In this document: positions 8,023-16,631 of the stretch, piece after piece
Position numbering within the stretch: position 1 is the stretch's first letter
How the letters are laid out: each line of letters starts with the position of its first letter
NCBI GenBank assembly: GCA_015066665.1
Contig: SVNX01000007.1
Coordinates: forward strand, 16,437 to 80,436
Origin: Ruminococcus sp.
Lineage (GTDB): Bacteria; Bacillota; Clostridia; Oscillospirales; Ruminococcaceae
Direction of reading: 5' to 3'
Length of the DNA stretch: 64,000 bases
Program-made: the position numbers and the translations under genes
Notes under the pieces: model-generated
Seen by the model: the letters and a program-made list of their open reading frames with translations, nothing else
Told to the model about the DNA's origin: nothing
Databases searched by the model: none

Positions 8023-8143
8023 ATGACGGGTATGACGGGTTTTCCATATACTCTATATTTTTTTTCATGTACCATATATAGAGTACGTAAAAATTTTTAT
8101 ACGATAGAATAGGAATAACCCGTCAACCCGTCATACCCGTCAT
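8023..8143. repeat. Iteron and palindrome region, candidate phage origin
   Basis: The gap between the primase-helicase stop and the next gene holds a perfect 19-bp inverted repeat: ATGACGGGTATGACGGGTT at 8023-8041 and its complement at 8125-8143. The TGACGGGT unit occurs twice in the left arm and three times in the right. Between the arms is an AT-rich tract with a second perfect palindrome, TACTCTATAT (8049-8058) with ATATAGAGTA (8076-8085). Iterons flanking an AT-rich core beside the replication gene is what a phage origin looks like. A regulatory operator is the main alternative. Confidence 0.6.
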
Positions 8144-10464
8144 TAACCAATGGATACAGAATAATCATCCGCAGAGGTATGCAGGCGGATACCAACATAA
8201 TACCATCCGTCCATTTTCTTGACCTTTTCGAATCGCTTCGCCATCTCCGCACCGAATTTCGTATTGCTCATCTTGTATTCATTGTTCTCCTCCGCCCATC
8301 TTGCATAGACTGCATAGAGCTGAGATGCCTTGACAGAGCCGTCTCCCGTTTCGCAGTTTGCATCCATGAAGGCGGAAAGCACATCCATTTCGTGGCGGTA
8401 TTCCTTGATGGCATCAAGCACCTTCTTCGGTTTGGACAGCCCCTCCCTCTGCCAGAGCAGGCAGCCGTCCACCGCCCATTTGAAAATGCCAGCGGCTTCC
8501 TTGGCAAGCTTGTATTTGAGATGCCTGTCCACCTTGCTTTCGGGAATCTGCACCTCGAAAGGGATCAGGTGGATTCTGCGCCAGATGCCGGTATCCGTGC
8601 CGCGGATGGTCGGCTTGTGGTTCGTGGCCATCCAGAGCTTGAACTCCGGCTTGAACTCGAATTCCTCAGAGAACATCTTTCGTGCCGTTACCACATCATC
8701 GCCGGTCAGCTGCTTCAGCAAGCCCTCATCCAGACGCATCCCCTCATTCGGTTCGACCGAGGTCACAAGTCTTGCGCCCTTCAGACGGGCGATATCGCTT
8801 GTGGGGGCACTGCCGGATTTCGGGTTGATCATGATCGTCTGCGGCTGGATGTTGGTCGCATAGTCACCCATGATGCTGCGGATGATCTCCAGAAAGGTCG
8901 ATTTGCCGTTGCGACCCGCTCCGTAGAGGAAGAAAGCGCACTGCTCGGAGGTGGTGCCCGCCAGAGAATAGCCGACACACTTCTGCACATACTGGATCAG
9001 CGCCATGTCACCATCGAAGATGTCATGCAGGAACTGCAGCCACAGAGCCGGTTCGGGTGCATCCGGGTCATAGACCGCCGCTGCCTGTTTGGTGAGAAAT
9101 GCGTTCCTGTCATGCGGCAAAAGCTGACCGCTGCGCAGATCGACAATGCCGTTTTTGCAGCCGATGATGGTTTTGTTTTTATCCAGCATGGACGGCAGAA
9201 TGGGAGCGTAGTGCTCCGCCTCACGGAGCATATTGGTCTTTCCGGTGAAGCTTCTGGATTTCTTCAGATGCTTGCGGAATGCCTTTTCCATATCGGGATC
9301 ATCGCTGTACAGTTCCAGCTCCTGTTCCATCTCCGTGACCACAGCGTCCGCAAGCCTGCGGTGGAAGCCGAGATTGTCATAATGCCATTTGCCTTCTTTG
9401 TAGTAGAGCCACTTCTTTTCGACATAGCTGTACCGCAGATCCTCACCGAATGCATCGTGCATACGCTGAGCATTGCCGGTATCGTCAAAGGTGTACATCT
9501 TACCGGATGTTCCGGGCTTGACGGTTTCGCTGTTTTTGCGGATACTGATCGCATAATCATCCTGCATTTTCGGCGTATAGAATTCGGTGCATTCTGCCGC
9601 TGCCTTTTTGAGTGTCAGCTTGCCGTAGGTCGAGCCGGACTGCCGTCTGTCCCATTTGTCACGCATCAGACCGCTGCCCCTGTAGATCCTGTCCATCAGC
9701 TCGGTATCGCCGCCGCACCAGAATGCAAGCATCGAGCAGAATGCCATATCCGCTTCGGACTGGGATGGAAAATCGGAGAAATCCCCTCCATAAAGCTTTG
9801 CGAACTTTTCACCGTTTGCCGACTGCATGGCTTTTGTGATGATGCCCTGCGGCGGCGGATCGCCGCTGATGAGATGCCTCCCAACGCCTTCGGTGAAGGT
9901 CGGCGGCGGATCAGGTGCATGGGAGCTGGTCGAACCGGAGATATATTTCCCATGCAGTCTGCGGATCTGTTCCGTGCCGTCCGCCACATCGACGAATCGG
10001 GTGCAGCAGTTGCCGGTCATGACAAAGAATCTGCCGCTGTCGTACATTTCGACACTGCCCCTGCGCCTGCCGCCCTCCGGAAGCCGTCCTTTGCAGATGA
10101 TGTGGATGCCCGTATTCGACTGGGAGAACTCCGTGTAGCTCTGCAGGGATTCCACGAAATCGCCGATGATGTTGTCATGGTTACCGGAGAAATACGCCTG
10201 CATGGCATCGGTACAGCCGTCCAGATCGACACCGAAATAGCCGCTGCCATCGAACATGAAGCCGATGCCGGCAAAGTCCGCCGACACTCTCACAGCAGTT
10301 TCAAAGTCCGCCCATGTCTGAGGGTTGTTGGACATGGCCAGACCACCGGTTCTGGGGTTGATGGGTTTCTTGGATACACCCGAATGCGATTTCGGGTTGG
10401 GTTCTGCCCGCCAGCAGACCCAGTTGGGAAGAGCCTTCAGCTCCTCCGGAATCAGTTCATACAT
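8143..10464 (-). CDS. Phage primase-helicase (P4/D5 type)
   Basis: A bifunctional replication protein of 773 residues. The N-terminus looks like a PrimPol-type primase fold, with GVDLDGC (residues 78-84) as probable catalytic acids and SNTGIHIICKG (116-126). The middle has a D5-type helix-rich part. The C-terminal SF3 helicase has Walker A YGAGRNGKST (514-523) and a later MATNHKP motif. It would lay down primers and unwind the phage origin. It lies immediately beside the repeat cluster at 8023-8143, which could be its target. No truncation is seen. Confidence 0.92.
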   Translation of the reverse strand: MYELIPEELKALPNWVCWRAEPNPKSHSGVSKKPINPRTGGLAMSNNPQTWADFETAVRVSADFAGIGFMFDGSGYFGVDLDGCTDAMQAYFSGNHDNIIGDFVESLQSYTEFSQSNTGIHIICKGRLPEGGRRRGSVEMYDSGRFFVMTGNCCTRFVDVADGTEQIRRLHGKYISGSTSSHAPDPPPTFTEGVGRHLISGDPPPQGIITKAMQSANGEKFAKLYGGDFSDFPSQSEADMAFCSMLAFWCGGDTELMDRIYRGSGLMRDKWDRRQSGSTYGKLTLKKAAAECTEFYTPKMQDDYAISIRKNSETVKPGTSGKMYTFDDTGNAQRMHDAFGEDLRYSYVEKKWLYYKEGKWHYDNLGFHRRLADAVVTEMEQELELYSDDPDMEKAFRKHLKKSRSFTGKTNMLREAEHYAPILPSMLDKNKTIIGCKNGIVDLRSGQLLPHDRNAFLTKQAAAVYDPDAPEPALWLQFLHDIFDGDMALIQYVQKCVGYSLAGTTSEQCAFFLYGAGRNGKSTFLEIIRSIMGDYATNIQPQTIMINPKSGSAPTSDIARLKGARLVTSVEPNEGMRLDEGLLKQLTGDDVVTARKMFSEEFEFKPEFKLWMATNHKPTIRGTDTGIWRRIHLIPFEVQIPESKVDRHLKYKLAKEAAGIFKWAVDGCLLWQREGLSKPKKVLDAIKEYRHEMDVLSAFMDANCETGDGSVKASQLYAVYARWAEENNEYKMSNTKFGAEMAKRFEKVKKMDGWYYVGIRLHTSADDYSVSIG

Positions 10465-10551
10465 GTGTCAGTCCATCCTTTCCGCAAGGGTTCCTTGCAT
10501 AAAGGGGTCTCAATCCGGCTTTTTGTTGCATGTTCTGATGCAACCCGCCGC

Positions 10552-11124
10552 TTAAAACGGCACTTCACCATCGGATAAAATCTCCTCAAAGTCTTCCAGA
10601 CTGCCGCCCGCAGCGGCAGAGGCAAACTGTTCCGGTGTTCTCTGTGCAGCGGCATCGGCAGGCGCAGCCTTTTCCTTCATGACATGCCTGCACTCCGGAA
10701 ACTGCGATACATTCACGCCTTTTAGCAGGTCGATCTTCTCTGAAGTCTTTCCGTTGTAGGTGTCATGCGCCACTGTCACACGAAGCGGTCTTCCAAGCAG
10801 GTCACGGCAAAGCTCCTCGACCGTTTCATATGCCTTGCCGTTCGGGAGCCTGGCACACTTTGCAAGCTGCATGAGCTGGCGGAAATTGTAGCCCTGCACC
10901 GCTCTGTCCTGTGCATCGGGCTGATGCTTCTTCCAGATGTCGAGGAACAGATAGCGGTTCTGATATCCCTGCTCCACATCATTGCGGATCACCAGAGAAA
11001 ATCCAAGCTTCTGCTTGCCATTCTGGTTCGCCCGTGCCTCTGCGTTCCGGATGACAACCTCATAGTCACCTGCCGGAACCAGTCCGTAATCGTCCATGTG
11101 ATCGTAATTTGTTGAGAATCCCAT
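10552..11124 (-). CDS. DUF669 protein, probable phage SSB
   Basis: A 190-residue product with the DUF669 pattern: NYDHMDDYGLVPAGDYEVVI at the start, then GFSLVIRNDVEQGYQNRYLFLDIW. The last residues, EEILSDGEVPF, are acidic and end in a hydrophobic tip, the form of the C-terminal tail that single-stranded DNA-binding proteins use to recruit partners. It sits between the nuclease/helicase genes and the primase. It probably coats single-stranded DNA during phage replication; this is inference from tail and context. Confidence 0.82.
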   Translation of the reverse strand: MGFSTNYDHMDDYGLVPAGDYEVVIRNAEARANQNGKQKLGFSLVIRNDVEQGYQNRYLFLDIWKKHQPDAQDRAVQGYNFRQLMQLAKCARLPNGKAYETVEELCRDLLGRPLRVTVAHDTYNGKTSEKIDLLKGVNVSQFPECRHVMKEKAAPADAAAQRTPEQFASAAAGGSLEDFEEILSDGEVPF

Positions 11125-11133
11125 GTTATATTC

Positions 11134-11448
11134 CTACCTTTCTTCGATGAGTCTTATTGCATCCTCCACACTTCTGCAGACCCCTGCAATCGCATTGGTT
11201 TTCCGCATCTGTTCCAGAAAATGCTTCTGTTCTTTTGAAACCCTACCGGATTTCGTTTTCACCTCGATATAAAATGCTTTGCCATCGGATTTGCGGTGCC
11301 CGTTCAGGTCGGCATATCCTTTGGGCACACCTGTCGTCACATAAGAGCCGGATGCAGTCCGTCCCGCACCGACATTGGTACGGTGTACCACACAGTAGGG
11401 AGACAATGCCGCACGGATCTCCCACATCAGCTTGTGTTCCTCCGTCAT
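11134..11448 (-). CDS. VRR-NUC domain nuclease
   Basis: A 104-residue stand-alone VRR-NUC nuclease, a PD-(D/E)xK-type fold. Visible residues are the conserved GVPKGYADL and the catalytic-type FYIEVKTKSGRVSKEQKHFLEQM with E and K spaced as in the family. The N-terminal E (MTEEHKLMWEIRAAL) completes the site. Single-domain phage members cleave branched DNA such as Holliday junctions. The start at 11448 overlaps the helicase stop as ATGA; helicase and nuclease are thus coupled. Confidence 0.88.
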   Translation of the reverse strand: MTEEHKLMWEIRAALSPYCVVHRTNVGAGRTASGSYVTTGVPKGYADLNGHRKSDGKAFYIEVKTKSGRVSKEQKHFLEQMRKTNAIAGVCRSVEDAIRLIEER

Positions 11449-12788
11449 GCAATCAGCCCCCTTGATTTTGCCTGATACCATGCCCAGCCCTTTTTATAGC
11501 CATGACTTTCGGCATACTCCAGAAGCTCCTTGTAGCTCCTGCATTCCTCCGGCGTTTTCAGATCCAGCACGAAGCCCTCGATCTTCTGCAAGCCTGTTTC
11601 CGTCTGCACCTCGATCTCTTTGCGCTCCTTCTTCCGGATGGGAGCACCGCAGAATTCACAGCATTCCGCCCTGAATCCATTCACAACCAGCGGGAACACC
11701 GCATAGCAGTTCTGGCAGGTGTAGAACTGTTCCTCCTCCGCATTCTGCCGGTCGCTCTTCTGCTTCTGCTTGCCCTCAAGTGTCCACTCTCTGTCATCGT
11801 CCGGCATCCCGTGTCTTGCATAGTTGCCGACATGATCGAGGATCACCGCACGCTTGCCCTCACGGTAGCGCATACATCGCATTGCCTGCTGAATGTAAAG
11901 CGTCAGGCTTTGTGTGGGGCGAAGCATAATGACACAGCCGCAGTCTGGTACATCGAAGCCCTCCGAAATCAGATCGACATTGCATAGGATGTCCAGCGCA
12001 CCACGCCGGAACGCCTCCACGATCCTCGCACGCTCCTCCTTCTTCATCCGTCCGTCAATGTGTGCTGCCTCAATGCCGGCTTCGCAGAACTGCTTTGCCA
12101 TCTGCTCCGAATGCCGGACGGTCGTGCAGTAGCAGACTGCCTGCATCCCTCTGCCGTACTTCCGGTAGTAGTGGATCACATCGCCGTAAACCTTGCTCTG
12201 CAGCAGACGGGATTCCGCCGACCGCACATCGAATTCACCCCGCCGGATGGAAATACCAGACATATCGGCAACTTTTGGCGCATAGTAGTCGTAGGGCGCA
12301 AGGCAGTGATTTTCGATGAGCCATTTTGCCGATACCCCGACGATCAGCTCATCATTGACATCAATCAGCCCCGAACCGTCCAGCCGCACCGGAGTTGCCG
12401 TTACGCCAACCCGGTATGTGTCCGGAAATGCATCGTAGATTTTCTGATAGGAGGACGCCTTGCTGTGGTGGTTTTCGTCAGTGATGATGAGTGTGGGACG
12501 GCGGAGCTTTTCCAGACGTCGGCAGGCGGTCTGAACCATCATAATGCTGCAGAACCGCATATCTACACCCCACCATCGGAATGTCCGCTCGATCTGCTCA
12601 CACAGCTCCTTGCGGTGTACAACAAAGAGAACATATTTTCTGTTTGCGGTAGTGCGTTTTGCCATCTCTGCCACGATGACCGATTTTCCGCCGCCGCAGG
12701 GGAGCACGATGCAGGGGGCTTTCCTTCCTCTGCGCCACGCCTCACTGACCTGCTGCACCAGCTGCGTCTGATACTCCCGAAGCGGCAT
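11445..12788 (-). CDS. SF2 DEAD/DEAH-type helicase
   Basis: A 447-residue helicase. Motifs in order: Q-like REYQTQLV at residue 4, Walker A PCGGGKS near 30, DENH (motif II, a DEAH variant) near 101, TATP (motif III) near 131, motif V/VI region GFDVPDCGCVIMLRPTQS and QQAMRCMR near 285-315. A C-terminal zinc-binding segment follows: CQNC and CEFCG. It resembles the restriction-subunit-like phage helicases that remodel replication or recombination intermediates. The gene overlaps the upstream ATPase gene by 47 bases and the nuclease gene by 4. Confidence 0.9.
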   Translation of the reverse strand: MPLREYQTQLVQQVSEAWRRGRKAPCIVLPCGGGKSVIVAEMAKRTTANRKYVLFVVHRKELCEQIERTFRWWGVDMRFCSIMMVQTACRRLEKLRRPTLIITDENHHSKASSYQKIYDAFPDTYRVGVTATPVRLDGSGLIDVNDELIVGVSAKWLIENHCLAPYDYYAPKVADMSGISIRRGEFDVRSAESRLLQSKVYGDVIHYYRKYGRGMQAVCYCTTVRHSEQMAKQFCEAGIEAAHIDGRMKKEERARIVEAFRRGALDILCNVDLISEGFDVPDCGCVIMLRPTQSLTLYIQQAMRCMRYREGKRAVILDHVGNYARHGMPDDDREWTLEGKQKQKSDRQNAEEEQFYTCQNCYAVFPLVVNGFRAECCEFCGAPIRKKERKEIEVQTETGLQKIEGFVLDLKTPEECRSYKELLEYAESHGYKKGWAWYQAKSRGLIA

Positions 12789-13653
12789 TTACCGCAGCCT
12801 CCTTTCTTCTCTTGATTTCTGCGCTCATACACTTCCAGCAGAGTTTTCTGCCGTAGTTTTTGGTGGTCCCCTCTGCAATCTGATCTGCTGTGCGCCCTTG
12901 TGCTTCTGTGATCAGGGTGCCGCAGTCAGTGCATCGGTGCGGTTCCACACCATTGTCAAGCCAGTCGCGCAGCCTTGTACCAAGCTCCGGCGAGATGACA
13001 CCCTGCCACGCATCCAGGAACGTGGTATCCTTGGCGGCGCAAGCGACGTGATTTCTGGCTATGTTGAGCACGATGTCCAGCTCATACTCCATGTTCTCAC
13101 GCTGGACCGGTGCAAGCCCCAGCTTGACGGGGACGGTCTTGCCACGGTCGTTCTGTTCCATTGCATAGGCAGTTTTTGTCCGCAATGTCAGGATGATATG
13201 GCAGTCAGCGGAAAGGATGCTGTTGACAAGGTTGTTCTGCACCTTGCCGGCTTCATCCCATGCGGAAAAGCTGGTTTTCCTGCTGTCCCGTTCGATGGCG
13301 GACTTGATATCGAGCACACCGCCCTCATTGTCCCATGCGTGGCTGAAGCTGTCGACGATCACCACGCCATCCGGACCGACAGCCTGCACTCCCTCTGCGA
13401 CCATCTGCTTGTAGCGTTCGGGGGAGTAGGGCGGTGTCAGCTCCTGATAGAGAAATTCACCCGTGCCGAAATCTGTGCGGTTCGCATAGAATCTGGCACG
13501 CCCATGCTCAGTGTCGATGATGGCGATCTTATTCCAGTCACCCGTGATGCCGTAGGCAAGCAGGAGGGCAGAGAGCGTTTTCCCCGCTCCCGAAGGTCCT
13601 GCCAGACCAAGCCGCAGCTTGGATTTTCTTCTTGTTGCTTTTACAAATGCCAT
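12742..13653 (-). CDS. Phage RecA-like AAA ATPase
   Basis: A 303-residue P-loop ATPase. Walker A GPSGAGKT lies at residues 19-26, DTEHGRARFY follows near 47, and GVVIVDSFSHAWD is the Walker B region. The C-terminus has a zinc ribbon: CTDCG and CWKCMSAE. Such AAA_24-type proteins in phage replication modules are thought to act as recombination mediators or helicase loaders. ATG 13653 is used because AGGAGG is 9 bases upstream; the ATG at 13662 abuts the site. Confidence 0.85.
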   Translation of the reverse strand: MAFVKATRRKSKLRLGLAGPSGAGKTLSALLLAYGITGDWNKIAIIDTEHGRARFYANRTDFGTGEFLYQELTPPYSPERYKQMVAEGVQAVGPDGVVIVDSFSHAWDNEGGVLDIKSAIERDSRKTSFSAWDEAGKVQNNLVNSILSADCHIILTLRTKTAYAMEQNDRGKTVPVKLGLAPVQRENMEYELDIVLNIARNHVACAAKDTTFLDAWQGVISPELGTRLRDWLDNGVEPHRCTDCGTLITEAQGRTADQIAEGTTKNYGRKLCWKCMSAEIKRRKEAAVNAASGVSDAAGAAGQ

Positions 13654-13654
13654 C

Positions 13655-13861
13655 TTATGCATCCTCCTTTTTCAAACATTCTGCGCATAGCTCAGGGGCA
13701 GTATCGGTATATTCTTCCGGAGAAAGCTCTTCTCCGCAGCAGTCACAAATATGGATCAGAATACTGTCCCTGCTGGTGCAGTCCCTGCAACGTCCTTTGC
13801 GTCGATGGACGCACTGCCATGGTTCCGTATACCGTTTACACATGAAATCTCTGTATTTCAC
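13655..13861 (-). CDS. Small zinc-finger phage protein
   Basis: A 68-residue product with many cysteines: C8, C17, C25, C28, then CDCCGEE near 39-45 and CAECLKKE near 58-65. These give two probable zinc sites. It lies between the coiled-coil protein and the ATPase and overlaps the former by 4 bases. Function unknown; DNA or protein binding is possible. Confidence 0.7.
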   Translation of the reverse strand: MKYRDFMCKRYTEPWQCVHRRKGRCRDCTSRDSILIHICDCCGEELSPEEYTDTAPELCAECLKKEDA

Positions 13862-14757
13862 CGCAGCCCCTCCTCCATCCGGTGGAGCAGGGCAATTGCC
13901 CGCTTCCGGAACTCCGGTGCATTATGCTGTTGGAGATACTCGGTCAGGCGATTCATGGCATCCACTGCATTGGAAAGGTACGCTTTAAAAACTTCTTTTT
14001 CATCCGGCACAGACTGCGGTGCAGGCGATGCCTGAACCGCCACGAGCTTCCTTTCATACTCCGCACGCACCTGTTCCAGCTCCTTCTGATGCTGCTGGTA
14101 GTCCTGGCGGCGCAGGGCGATGTTATCCTCTTCAAGCTGGGTGTACTTCTGCCCCCATTCGAGATCCGTCTGTTTAAGGACGCTTTTGAGTTCCTCCACC
14201 TGCTTTTCTGCTTCGGCGGATACTGCGATCTCGATGGGGCGGTTTTCGAGCGATTCGACCTGTTCTTCGAGTGATTCAACCTGCTCCGCAAGGCGGTCTG
14301 CACGGGACTTCGATGCCTCCAGCTCTTCGGCGGTCTGGGCGTTGCGGTTCTTCAGCTCCGCAATCTGCGCTTTCAGCTCCTTGACGGAGGTCTCTTCGAT
14401 GTTGACGGTCTGCTGGATTTCTTCTCGATCGGTGGGTTCGAGCATGGCGAGGAGTCCAAGTTTCTTGATTCCGATTTGTGCACCCGAGTGCACAAAATCT
14501 TCTGTCAGGTTTTCAGCAACGGAGATATAGGTATACGCCTGTCTGCGGCGGATTCCCACCTCATTCTCCGTGTAATCCTCGAAATTCTGATACCCCAGCT
14601 CCTTGTACAGCTTGCCGTCACGCATCTCCTTCAGCCCCTTGCACACCTCGTACAGGCTCTCCTGCATGGCGTGGGCATGGGCGGCGATGTGCTTTGTCAG
14701 ACGCACTGCCTTGTTGTAGTCATCCGATACGATGACGGTCGGTTTTGATTCGTTCAT
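13858..14757 (-). CDS. Coiled-coil phage protein (DUF3102-like)
   Basis: A 299-residue product. The N-terminal 110 residues (KHIAAHAHAMQESLYEVCKGLKEMRD, then YKELGYQNFEDYTENEVGIRRRQAYTYI) match the DUF3102-like DNA-binding region found in phages and plasmids. A long coiled coil spans about residues 120-245, with repeated LAEQVESLEEQVESLENR heptads. A C-terminal helical domain ends the protein. It overlaps the PcfJ-like gene by 4 bases. Role unknown; replication-associated by context. Confidence 0.72.
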   Translation of the reverse strand: MNESKPTVIVSDDYNKAVRLTKHIAAHAHAMQESLYEVCKGLKEMRDGKLYKELGYQNFEDYTENEVGIRRRQAYTYISVAENLTEDFVHSGAQIGIKKLGLLAMLEPTDREEIQQTVNIEETSVKELKAQIAELKNRNAQTAEELEASKSRADRLAEQVESLEEQVESLENRPIEIAVSAEAEKQVEELKSVLKQTDLEWGQKYTQLEEDNIALRRQDYQQHQKELEQVRAEYERKLVAVQASPAPQSVPDEKEVFKAYLSNAVDAMNRLTEYLQQHNAPEFRKRAIALLHRMEEGLR

Positions 14758-16040
14758 GCACTTTTCCTCTCTTTCTTTTCAAAATAAGGTCTGATATAAT
14801 CCAGCCACTCATTGACAAAATCCTTGACCTCCTGCGGCAGTGGCTTTTTCACATCGTTTCCGTATCCGTGTACTTGGCGGAGCTTACCATCGGCTGACAG
14901 CTCCAGCGTTGCAAGCGGCTTGTCCGGCTCACTCACATCACGGATAAACAGGATGTGTAATGCACCCTTTGCATGCCGATCGGCATAGCCGGCGACGCAA
15001 TGGCATAACGCCCTGCCCTCTGCAACGATCTCGTCCATGCTGTCCGGCTGACGGATAAGGTAGTCTCCCGACTGCCACTCTAAAAAAATCCGCTCCGATT
15101 TGCGCTTTGCAAACTCTGCAAGTGCCTTTTGGTCATGTTCATACTTGATGACAGCGGACAGTCTTGCGTGCATGGCGATAAAGTCATGCGGGAAACAGAT
15201 TGCCGTATCATGCAGATCATAGTGCAGATGCTCACACTGGTCGAGATAGTCCCGATAATCGTACCGGTTGACATCTTGCTCGTTCAGATACCGTGCGATC
15301 CTCTGCACCGGCTTGTCCGTCTGTTCTTCAAAACATTTCAGCAGATTGCTGTCCAGATCGAACACCTTTGCCAGTGCGATCAGATCAGCAGGATGCAGCT
15401 TCGGAAATTGCTCACGCCACCGCAGATAGGCAAAGTATAAGTCTTCCTGCCCCTGCAGTGCCTTGAATTCCGTCCGGTTCAGATGGAGCATCTTCAACAG
15501 ATTGTTTGACTTCCAGTCGATCGAGGCATCCAGATTCAGCGATACCCGACCGCCCCACCATCCTCTTGTGTCCTCCACCAGGCAGCAGTGATAGCCGGCT
15601 TTTATGATATACTCCAGATTCGGATGCTTGCAGTACAGACGGAAATAATTCATCAGCAGACCGCCACGGAAGCTATCCGCCTGCGAATACCGCATATCCG
15701 ATCCGGCGATTGCGTCCCAGTTCAGGACGGAATAGGTGTTGTCGAAATTATAGCCATAGCTTGCCGAACAGAATACCGGCTCTCTGAAATCATTCCGGAC
15801 GCTCCAGCCCTTGTAATCGTGATACCCGTATCTGCAGAAGCCGTCCTTTGCGAACACATACCGCTGACGCTCGATGATCTGACCATCATAATACCGATGA
15901 TAGCACCGTGCAAACAGTTCGTTCCCGTTCGTGAGCAGTACCACATAGTTCTTCGCACCCCTGCCCTTCATCTGCTCCATAATCGAATTCGGCACGGCAG
16001 GAAAGCTGTGCAGGAGGGCTTCTTTTCGTTCCTTACGCAT
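14754..16040 (-). CDS. PcfJ-like protein
   Basis: A 428-residue protein of the PcfJ family (named from conjugative plasmid pCF10; function unknown). The recognisable domain is in the C-terminal third: LCHCVAGYADRHAKGALHILFIR followed by PLATLELSADGKLRQVHGYGN, split here around conserved His and Cys. ATG 16040 with GAGGTGG upstream is preferred to the GTG three codons earlier. It is next to a PcfK-like gene, the usual pairing in phages and plasmids, which suggests the two act together. Confidence 0.85.
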   Translation of the reverse strand: MRKERKEALLHSFPAVPNSIMEQMKGRGAKNYVVLLTNGNELFARCYHRYYDGQIIERQRYVFAKDGFCRYGYHDYKGWSVRNDFREPVFCSASYGYNFDNTYSVLNWDAIAGSDMRYSQADSFRGGLLMNYFRLYCKHPNLEYIIKAGYHCCLVEDTRGWWGGRVSLNLDASIDWKSNNLLKMLHLNRTEFKALQGQEDLYFAYLRWREQFPKLHPADLIALAKVFDLDSNLLKCFEEQTDKPVQRIARYLNEQDVNRYDYRDYLDQCEHLHYDLHDTAICFPHDFIAMHARLSAVIKYEHDQKALAEFAKRKSERIFLEWQSGDYLIRQPDSMDEIVAEGRALCHCVAGYADRHAKGALHILFIRDVSEPDKPLATLELSADGKLRQVHGYGNDVKKPLPQEVKDFVNEWLDYIRPYFEKKERKSA

Positions 16041-16050
16041 AGCAGCCACC

Positions 16051-16407
16051 TCAAAAATCCAGCAGATCGTCCAGCGATACGGACAGTTCGGATTTGCGGC
16101 TCATGGTGATCTCCGGTTTCTTTTCGGCAGCATCGCCTACCAGATCTATTTCCATTCGGAAATGCACCTTTGCGCCGGAGAAGTAAAACTCCACTGCTTT
16201 CTGGTATGCCTGCAGGTCGGAGATGCTTCTGCCCACGCCCTTTGCGACATGATCCAGACACTGCTGAAACGTCTTGCCGCTCTGCTCGATTGCCTGCCGG
16301 AACTCCGGCTCCTGCTCACAGAAGTGCATGAGTGCTTTGGCGGTTTCATCGGCAATGGCTCGCTGGATTTGCCCCTTGATGGGGGATGCGTTGAAATACT
16401 CTGTCAT
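16051..16407 (-). CDS. PcfK-like protein
   Basis: A 118-residue product with the PcfK-like features: LMHFCEQEPEFRQAI, a central helical region, and FYFSGAKVHFRMEIDL near residues 75-90, then a charged tail. The start at 16407 follows GGGGGAGGGATTGAT. It lies directly upstream of the PcfJ-like gene, the conserved pair. Function unknown. Confidence 0.82.
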   Translation of the reverse strand: MTEYFNASPIKGQIQRAIADETAKALMHFCEQEPEFRQAIEQSGKTFQQCLDHVAKGVGRSISDLQAYQKAVEFYFSGAKVHFRMEIDLVGDAAEKKPEITMSRKSELSVSLDDLLDF

Positions 16408-16408
16408 A

Positions 16409-16540
16409 TCAATCCCTCCCCCAGCCGTAGATCTCCGCATAGCAGACCGGATGGTATCTGAACCCGAATCCGCAGTATGCACCGTGCCGGATGGCACGTC
16501 CGCATTTCTTGCAGGACTTGTATCTGATTTTGGTTTTCAC
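16409..16540 (-). CDS. Small Cys-rich phage peptide
   Basis: A 43-residue frame starting at GTG 16540, with the ribosome site GGAGGG about 8 bases upstream. The sequence has CKKCGRAI near the start and a second pair, GAYCGFGFRYHPVC, giving a CxxC...C...HxxxC zinc-binding pattern. It ends one base before the PcfK start region. Its compact position and zinc pattern make it likely to be real; function unknown. Confidence 0.58.
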   Translation of the reverse strand: MKTKIRYKSCKKCGRAIRHGAYCGFGFRYHPVCYAEIYGWGRD

Positions 16541-16569
16541 TTGACTTTTCCCTCCGTTTCTGGTATAAT
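16541..16569 (+). promoter_or_regulatory. Consensus promoter facing against the lytic operon
   Basis: TTGACT at 16541-16546, a 17-base spacer and TATAAT at 16564-16569. The orientation is rightward, opposite to all genes around it. The -10 lies in a small palindrome, CTGGTATAATACCAG. Transcription would start near 16576, and a terminator follows about 30 bases later. Confidence 0.65.
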
Positions 16570-16575
16570 ACCAGT

Positions 16576-16628
16576 GTAATAGATTTTGTTTGCCCGCTTC
16601 CGGTTCCCGCCGGTGCGGGTCTTTTTTT
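16576..16628 (+). ncRNA. Candidate short phage RNA antisense to the lytic transcript
   Basis: Between the consensus promoter at 16541 and an intrinsic terminator (stem CCCGC 16606-16610 with GCGGG 16615-16619, T-run 16622-16628) there is room for an RNA of about 53 bases and no reading frame. It would be complementary to the lytic transcript just upstream of the small Cys-rich gene. The call rests only on promoter and terminator shape. Confidence 0.5.
16606..16628 (+). terminator. Intrinsic terminator of the candidate short RNA
   Basis: Stem CCCGC/GCGGG with a four-base loop followed by TCTTTTTTT. On the opposite strand the hairpin has no T-run, so it would act only on rightward transcripts. 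Confidence 0.6.
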
Positions 16629-16631
16629 GTG

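Noticed and set aside
8179..10578. Long + strand open frame opposite the primase-helicase
   Set aside because: It lies fully antisense to a well-supported gene, has no family motif and no ribosome site; high GC at third positions creates such frames.
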